Assembly: GCA_028599115.1 (NCBI GenBank)
Contig: JAQRMR010000063.1
Span: forward strand, 1-37,180
Length of the DNA: 37,180 nucleotides
DNA from: Methyloprofundus sp.
GTDB taxonomy: Bacteria > Pseudomonadota > Gammaproteobacteria > Methylococcales > Methylomonadaceae
Direction of reading: 5' to 3'
Under the pieces are notes generated by a model, which did no database searches, was not told the DNA's origin, and worked only from the letters and a program-made list of their open reading frames with translations. Positions 32,647-37,180 of this stretch are shown piece after piece (position 1 is the first letter of the stretch; every line of letters begins with the position of its first letter). Made by a program: the position numbers and the translations under genes.

Positions 32647-34863
32647 TTAGTTCGGGATATTATTTAAAAATGTATCAGGCTCTTGAAAGCCTATGATGCG
32701 TTTATGAGTTAACTCTTGTTGATTGAGGTCAAAAAATAAAATAGCTGGTGGACCGATTAAGTTGAATTCTTTTAAGAGGGCTTTATCTTTAATATTGTTT
32801 TTTGTTACATCCGCTTGCAGTAAAACAAAATTGGCCAGCCCTTGTTTTACTTTTGCATTACTTAAAGTGTAGTGCTCCATTTCTTTACAGCTAATACACC
32901 AGTCGGCATAAAAATCGAGCATCACAAATTTTCCCTGCTGGCTGGCTTTTTGTAATTCTTGCTTTAATGCTGATAAGGAAGGCACCCTTTTAAAAGCTAA
33001 AGCTTTTTCTTTAGCAGTGGCAGTACCAGAAAAAGCGATGCCTTTCAGTGGTTGCAGAGGGTTGGTATTACCCGCACTTAAGCCCACTAACATCAGGGTG
33101 CCATAAATAAGTAAAATTAACCCTATGCCTTTCCATAATTTTTGCCAACCTCCCGAACTAACAGGCAGCGGTTCTAAAGCGTGCAAATAAACAGCAGGGA
33201 CGATACATAATAAAGCCCATAGAAAAAGGCTGATTTCTGCAGCAATCACACGTTCGAGCATCCATACCGCAACAGCCAGCATGATAACGCCAAAGACGGT
33301 TTTGCTGGTATTTAACCAATGCCCCGCTTTAGGTAATAATTTACCCGCAGAAGCGCCTATTATTAAGAGTGGTACGCCCATGCCCATGCCCATCATAAAT
33401 AAAGCTAAGCCACCTAAAAGCACATCGCCAGATTGCCCTATATAAATAAGTGCCGCGGCTAAAGGCGCAGCAACACAAGGGCCAACAATTAAGGAAGAGA
33501 AGAAGCCCATTAAAGCCGCGCCTAAATAAGAGCCATCACGGTGTCTATCGCTAGCATTATGTAAGCGAGATTGCAGGAACTTGGGTAGTTCTATGTGATA
33601 AAAATCAAACATAGATAGCGCTAAAATAACAAAAATACTACTAAAGAGATAAATGATCCAAGGCGCTTGAAAATCTGCTTGCAGGTTACTACCGAATAAT
33701 GCGGCGAGTATGCCCAAAACGGTATAAGTCAGAGCAGAAGCAAAAACAAAACTAAAGGATAAGAAAAAGGCCTTTCTCTGGGTAATATTTTTTCCTTGGC
33801 CAATAATAATGCCCGATAAAATAGGCACCATCGGAAATGTACATGGGGTAAAGGCAAGCAATAAACCAAAGCCTAAGAAAGTGAATAAAGTCAGCATAAA
33901 AGAATCATTCTTTAATGCGTTAACAATAAAATCTTGCTCAGATAACTCGCTAGATTGAGGCGGCGTGGTATTTTTTCTTTGCTTTGTTGTAGACAGTTTG
34001 GGTAATTGTAGCTGGATTGTTTTTTGCATCGGCGGATAGCAAACGCCACGTTCAGCACAGCCTTGGAATTTGGCGATTAAAGTCACGTTTTGTTCAGCGG
34101 GAAAACTGCGTGCTAACGCTAAGTTGAACTGCACCGTGTCATATAATAATTCTACATCACCAAAGGCTGCATCATATTTAGGTTTACCGTGAGGAATTGT
34201 ATAGTCTAATAATGTCGTGCCATTTTCAGCCAATAACTGTAATTCAAATTTTTCTCTATATAAGTAATAACCTTTGGCGATGTCCCATTGCACATTGATG
34301 TTTGTATCATCTTTAGCAAAAGCGAAAAAAGCAAACGCTTCATCGGCAGGTAATAATTCATCAGAAAAAAGCTTTAAGCCTAAATTAAAGCTTTTGGTAA
34401 TTTTTTCTATAGGGTTTAAGGCGGGTTCAAGCGCAGGTAAATCTATTTTTAATAAAGTACTTTGCGGTGGGTAACAGACACCGATATCTGCACAGCCTTG
34501 ATGTTTGATTAGCAGATTAAAGCTTTGTTGGTCTTTTGAGCGCTGTAAAGTCAATAAGCTTTCGATCCTATCCCTATAAATAAGCACATCTCCAAAAGAG
34601 GCATCATGCTTCATTATTCCTGCAGGTAAATCCAGGTGGGTAATTTTAATTGCTGCTGATTTGGACGTGACTGATATTTTATTGCGGTATAAATAATAAC
34701 CTTCAGCAATCTGCCAAATGATTTTGATATCTCCAGTGCTCGTTGGTTCAGCAGAGACTTTAAAGGCTTGTTCGGCTCTTAATAAATCGCTAGCATTCAG
34801 CGCATAACTAAATTGGCTAAAACAAAGTAATAAGAAAAAAGACGTTATTTTAAAGTGGCGCAT
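32647..34863 (-). CDS. dsbD: Thiol:disulfide interchange protein DsbD with duplicated periplasmic domain
   Basis: DsbD carries electrons from cytoplasmic thioredoxin to periplasmic thiol proteins. At 738 residues it is well above the usual 560-620. After a signal peptide (1-21) come two DsbD-alpha domains in tandem: about 22-145 with Cys124/Cys130 (QGCADIGVCYPP) and about 172-290 with Cys269/Cys275 (QGCAERGVCYPP). Both have GYYLYR and a FGDV motif. The membrane domain (about 318-610) has FTPCTFPM (Cys341) and GPCVAAP. The C-terminal thioredoxin domain has ADWCISCKEM. It overlaps cutA by 19 bp; the tlpA-like gene follows. cutA-dsbD linkage is common in proteobacteria. Confidence 0.95.
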   Translation of the reverse strand: MRHFKITSFFLLLCFSQFSYALNASDLLRAEQAFKVSAEPTSTGDIKIIWQIAEGYYLYRNKISVTSKSAAIKITHLDLPAGIMKHDASFGDVLIYRDRIESLLTLQRSKDQQSFNLLIKHQGCADIGVCYPPQSTLLKIDLPALEPALNPIEKITKSFNLGLKLFSDELLPADEAFAFFAFAKDDTNINVQWDIAKGYYLYREKFELQLLAENGTTLLDYTIPHGKPKYDAAFGDVELLYDTVQFNLALARSFPAEQNVTLIAKFQGCAERGVCYPPMQKTIQLQLPKLSTTKQRKNTTPPQSSELSEQDFIVNALKNDSFMLTLFTFLGFGLLLAFTPCTFPMVPILSGIIIGQGKNITQRKAFFLSFSFVFASALTYTVLGILAALFGSNLQADFQAPWIIYLFSSIFVILALSMFDFYHIELPKFLQSRLHNASDRHRDGSYLGAALMGFFSSLIVGPCVAAPLAAALIYIGQSGDVLLGGLALFMMGMGMGVPLLIIGASAGKLLPKAGHWLNTSKTVFGVIMLAVAVWMLERVIAAEISLFLWALLCIVPAVYLHALEPLPVSSGGWQKLWKGIGLILLIYGTLMLVGLSAGNTNPLQPLKGIAFSGTATAKEKALAFKRVPSLSALKQELQKASQQGKFVMLDFYADWCISCKEMEHYTLSNAKVKQGLANFVLLQADVTKNNIKDKALLKEFNLIGPPAILFFDLNQQELTHKRIIGFQEPDTFLNNIPN

Positions 34864-35165
34864 GAATCAATCCATTGTAAATAATCAGGGAGTCCGTTTT
34901 CGATGGAAAACGCAATAATTTCTGGGACATCATAAGGGTGATGAGAGATGATAAATTGTTCGATATCGGCATATTGTGAGCGAGGTGCTTTAATTAATAA
35001 CAAGTGCTCTTGGGCTGTTTCTATTTTGCCTTGCCAGCGATAAACGGATGTTAAAGAAGGTAAAATATTAACACAAGCGGCTAGCTCATTTTCAATGATT
35101 TTATTGGCTAATGTTTGGGCAACAGTAAAATCAGGGCAGGTATTTAAAATTAATTGATAAGGCAT
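34845..35165 (-). CDS. cutA: Divalent-cation tolerance protein CutA
   Basis: A 106-residue CutA1-type trimeric protein with LILNTCPDFTVAQTLANKII, ELAACVNILPSLTSVYRWQG and a C-terminal HPYDVPEIIAFSI, all family landmarks. It was first linked to copper tolerance in E. coli, but its true role is unsettled. I chose ATG 35165, giving the normal length; a TTG 21 bases upstream would add seven residues foreign to the family. Its 3' end overlaps dsbD by 19 bp. It is divergent from fxsA. Confidence 0.94.
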   Translation of the reverse strand: MPYQLILNTCPDFTVAQTLANKIIENELAACVNILPSLTSVYRWQGKIETAQEHLLLIKAPRSQYADIEQFIISHHPYDVPEIIAFSIENGLPDYLQWIDSCATLK

Positions 35166-35251
35166 GCGAAGGGAACGTGAAATCAATATTAGGTATGGAG
35201 TATAGTATGCTATATTTTGAAAAAATTAGCCCTAAAAGGAAGCTGACTATT

Positions 35252-35683
35252 ATGAACCCCTTACAAATTATTTTTTTAGTTTTTCTTACTATCCCTTTTA
35301 TAGAAATTTATTTATTACTGCAAATTGGTGGAATTGTCGGTGTATTTCCTACTATTTTATTAGTTGTAGGCACGGCTATTGTCGGTGCAGGCTTATTAAG
35401 GCAGCAAGGGATGGCAACATGGAATCGTCTACAAGAAAATTTAGCTAAAGGTGAGTTGCCCGCGTATGAAATGATCGAAGGGCCTATACTATTAGTTGGT
35501 GGTGCCTTGTTGTTAACCCCAGGTTTTTTTACCGATGTGATTGGCTTTGCTTGCTTAATCCCTTCAATGCGTAGAAAAATAGCGCAATATATTATTGAAA
35601 AACGTTTAGCTGCAGGGGTGCAGCAGCCTCGAGCAGAGAAAGAGCCTGATGTGATTGAAGGTGAATTTAGAAAAGAAGATTAA
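35252..35683 (+). CDS. fxsA: FxsA family membrane protein
   Basis: A 143-residue membrane protein of the FxsA (suppressor of F exclusion of phage T7) family. The N-terminal LVFLTIPFIEIYLLLQIGG, the second segment VGVFPTILLVVGTAIVGAGLL, the RQQGMATW motif and the LLTPGFFTDVIGFACLIP segment are typical. ATG 35252 has AAGGAAG 9 bases upstream; the longer frame from 35177 begins in the cutA promoter region. Overexpression of FxsA sequesters the T7 exclusion protein PifA in E. coli; its normal role is unknown. The usual neighbour groESL is not in view. Confidence 0.92.
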   Translation: MNPLQIIFLVFLTIPFIEIYLLLQIGGIVGVFPTILLVVGTAIVGAGLLRQQGMATWNRLQENLAKGELPAYEMIEGPILLVGGALLLTPGFFTDVIGFACLIPSMRRKIAQYIIEKRLAAGVQQPRAEKEPDVIEGEFRKED

Positions 35684-35705
35684 TAGGTGGAGATACCTCG
35701 CTTCC

Positions 35706-35737
35706 ACGCAGGAATGTGGGAACGAGGTATTTATAAG
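35706..35737. repeat. Imperfect palindrome ATACCTCG...CGAGGTAT after fxsA
   Basis: ATACCTCGCTTCCACGC is matched in inverse by GTGGGAACGAGGTAT a few bases on, with one mismatch each in the CTTCC and CCAC parts. It belongs with the GTTCCCAC/GTGGGAAC repeat at 12146-12183. It lies just after the fxsA stop (35683) and may end that transcript. Confidence 0.5.
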
Positions 35738-35757
35738 GTTAGTTTCAAGCGTTAGTT

Positions 35758-35950
35758 TTAATCGGTATTGGATTCACATGTTGAAAACCCAAAAGGAAGG
35801 TAGGCAGGACACCACCTAAGAAGGGATGTTGCTATTGGAATAATACCTACTACGCCCCACCAGGATTTCAAAAATCCCTCCCATGCCAAGCGTTGATAAA
35901 CCGATGAGAAGCCTCATGATTTTGTCGGTACCACCTACATTTGCTTTCAT
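35758..35950 (-). pseudogene. DUF2892 (YgaP-like membrane) gene with +1 frameshift
   Basis: From ATG 35950 the frame reads MKANVGGTDKIMRLLIGLST and continues to GGIF, the N-terminus of a DUF2892 two-helix membrane protein, then runs into a TAG after about 43 residues. Reading one base further on gives FLKSWWGVVGIIPIATSLLR, then WCPAYLPFGFSTCESNTD and a TAA at 35758, which is the rest of the family (K-S-W-W-G, C-P-x-Y). The 193-bp span equals 64 codons plus one base. The shift lies at about 35865-35880, at a run of five A on the plus strand. It is either a decayed gene or a sequencing error; the intact product would be 63 residues. Confidence 0.78.
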
Positions 35951-35987
35951 TATGCCAATCTCGCTGTTAATTAATCGTCAATGCGTA

Positions 35988-36179
35988 TCATAACAGCTTA
36001 AATGTCTCAGATTGGTTGTTGGGAGCAGCATTTAAAATATGCTCTATTGCATCAAAAGTTTTGTTTATATCTATAATTTGTTGCTCCGAAAAAGGTATAT
36101 TTTTCGCAGGGTATTTGATTTTTAATTGGTAATCATCGGTGCTTTTAATGTGTGTGCTAAATTGTCCGCTAGTAGGCAT
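35988..36179 (-). CDS. Small protein of unknown function, 63 residues
   Basis: No family recognised. The protein begins MPTSGQFSTHIKSTDDYQLK and has a polar C-terminal helix (about 30-50, SEQQIIDINKTFDAIEHIL) with no membrane segment. I chose ATG 36179, where AAGGAC stands 8 bases upstream; a frame from 36227 extends 16 residues further without a ribosome binding site. It lies between the frameshifted DUF2892 gene and hypE on the same strand. AT-rich flanks of 160 bp separate it from hypE. Confidence 0.55.
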   Translation of the reverse strand: MPTSGQFSTHIKSTDDYQLKIKYPAKNIPFSEQQIIDINKTFDAIEHILNAAPNNQSETFKLL

Positions 36180-36340
36180 AGTGATGTCCTTAGATTTTAT
36201 TAAAGGGAAAAAACTAATTAAAAGCACAAGCTATGCCATATCTGTAAGATATTAATTTTTTATTGTATTTTTTGGTGTTGCTGCTTTTGAATAAGTCTTT
36301 ATGTGTGATATGCCGCAATTTTGAAAATTAAATGCGGGTT

Positions 36341-37180
36341 TTAACAAATTCGTGGTAGTTGTTCCCCATTAAATAATTCCATAGGGCGTTGAATACCCAG
36401 CGCAGTTTCTAAAATGACTTTGCCATGCTTATCTGCATGACTGACTGACCCAATTAAGCGTGCATTTTTCCCCAATGGCTGTTGCTGTAGAAAATTTAAA
36501 ACAGCGGCACTGTGTGAAGCGGGAACAAATAAAGCAAAGCAGCCTTCATTAGCAATATGTAAAGGATCAAAGCCGAGTATTTCACAAGCACTTTTTACAT
36601 CAGCTTGCAGAGGGATATTGCTCTCTTGTAGAGTAAAATTCTGTTCCGAACTATGAGCTAATTCAATTAAGCAACTGGCTAAACCGCCACGGGTTAAATC
36701 ACGTAAACAGTGGAGTGGGAAATTTTGCGTGAGTAACTGTTGTACCAATCCAGATAAATCTACACAATCACTTTGAATGGTATTTTGGAATTCAATGCCT
36801 TCACGTTGCAACATCACCGCAATACCATGGCGCGCTAAATCACTGTTGATAATAATATGATCGCCCGCCTGGATTTGAGAGGGATTTATATTGATGCTTG
36901 ATGGCACAACACCCACACCTGCCGTATTGATATAAAGGCCATCGCCTTTACCGCGCTCCACTACTTTAGTATCACCTGTGACGATTTTAACGCCTGCTTG
37001 TTGTGCGCTAGATTGCATGGATTGCAAAATACGCTGTAAATCTTGAATGGCAAAGCCTTCTTCAATAATTAGCGAGCAAGTGATATACAAAGGCTTTGCG
37101 CCACTCATGGCGAGATCATTTAAAGTGCCACATATTGCAAGTTTACCAATATCACCACCGGCAAAAAATAGCGGGTTAAT
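36341..37180 (-). CDS. hypE: Hydrogenase maturation protein HypE, C-terminal part (cut by window end)
   Basis: HypE dehydrates the carbamoyl group that HypF places on its C-terminal cysteine to a thiocyanate, the source of the CN ligands of [NiFe] hydrogenase. The frame is open to the right edge and reads INPLFFAGGDIGKLAICGTL before the internal ATG at 37108, so that ATG is not the start. The region VTGDTKVVERGKGDG, the DLTRGGLAS motif and the C-terminal PRIC with the essential last Cys are all present. It is the last gene seen in this direction; the rest of a hyp cluster probably lies beyond the window. It implies that this organism makes a [NiFe] hydrogenase. Confidence 0.96.
   Translation of the reverse strand: MNPLFFAGGDIGKLAICGTLNDLAMSGAKPLYITCSLIIEEGFAIQDLQRILQSMQSSAQQAGVKIVTGDTKVVERGKGDGLYINTAGVGVVPSSININPSQIQAGDHIIINSDLARHGIAVMLQREGIEFQNTIQSDCVDLSGLVQQLLTQNFPLHCLRDLTRGGLASCLIELAHSSEQNFTLQESNIPLQADVKSACEILGFDPLHIANEGCFALFVPASHSAAVLNFLQQQPLGKNARLIGSVSHADKHGKVILETALGIQRPMELFNGEQLPRIC

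Noticed and set aside
34845-35186. Longer cutA starting at TTG 35186.
   Set aside because: The extra seven residues do not belong to the CutA family, and the ATG at 35165 gives the standard N-terminus.

Overview
The window is a low-to-moderate GC chromosomal segment from a gammaproteobacterium. The gene order dacA-ybeD-lipB-lipA, the homodimeric-type pyruvate dehydrogenase operon aceE-aceF-lpd, the ThrB/DUF2782 pair and accB-accC next to prmA all point there. Linked Entner-Doudoroff genes (edd, eda), an unusual copper ATPase cluster, a hydrogenase maturation gene, and short palindromic repeats of the GTAGGATG and GTTCCCAC/GTGGGAAC types would suit a methanotroph of the Methylococcales. No methane or methanol oxidation gene lies in the window, so that placement is inference.

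Layout. (1) 1-2505: the 3' part of an alpha/beta hydrolase, a 205-bp element with inverted ends, then a translationally coupled PAP2 phosphatase and MJ1255/VC2487-type glycosyltransferase. (2) 2506-3726: a gene-poor stretch with a perfect 20-bp bidirectional terminator, a 56-residue membrane protein on the minus strand and an 80-bp palindromic repeat. (3) 3727-12133, plus strand: edd, eda, aceE, aceF, lpd, which carry 6-phosphogluconate through pyruvate to acetyl-CoA. (4) 12134-12461: two palindromic repeats, one a MITE-like element with nested inverted repeats and a 7-bp flanking direct repeat. (5) 12462-19955: a tight plus-strand chain mltB, rlpA, dacA, D-amino acid transaminase, ybeD, DUF523, lipB, lipA, DUF2782, thrB, covering murein remodelling, D-amino acid supply, lipoate attachment (needed by AceF) and threonine synthesis. 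(6) 20160-25000, minus strand: a metal-handling cluster with a Cu(+)-type P1B ATPase, a UreH/SafE-like membrane protein, a degenerate HMA-like protein, two small membrane proteins and a 57-residue free-standing CxxC/CCxxC metal-binding protein. This is the best candidate for an undescribed system. (7) 25252-28164: rlmI divergent from a Cache-GGDEF diguanylate cyclase. (8) 28179-35165, minus strand: a DUF3426 protein, prmA, accC, accB, aroQ, a TlpA-like thioredoxin, a DsbD with a duplicated periplasmic domain, and cutA. (9) 35252-37180: fxsA (plus), a frameshifted DUF2892 gene, a 63-residue orphan and the C-terminal part of hypE (minus), cut by the window end.

I found no tRNA, rRNA, CRISPR array, transposase or prophage gene. 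Mobile-type signals are limited to short non-coding palindromic elements in intergenic gaps. All family names come from reading motifs and gene order; no database search was possible.
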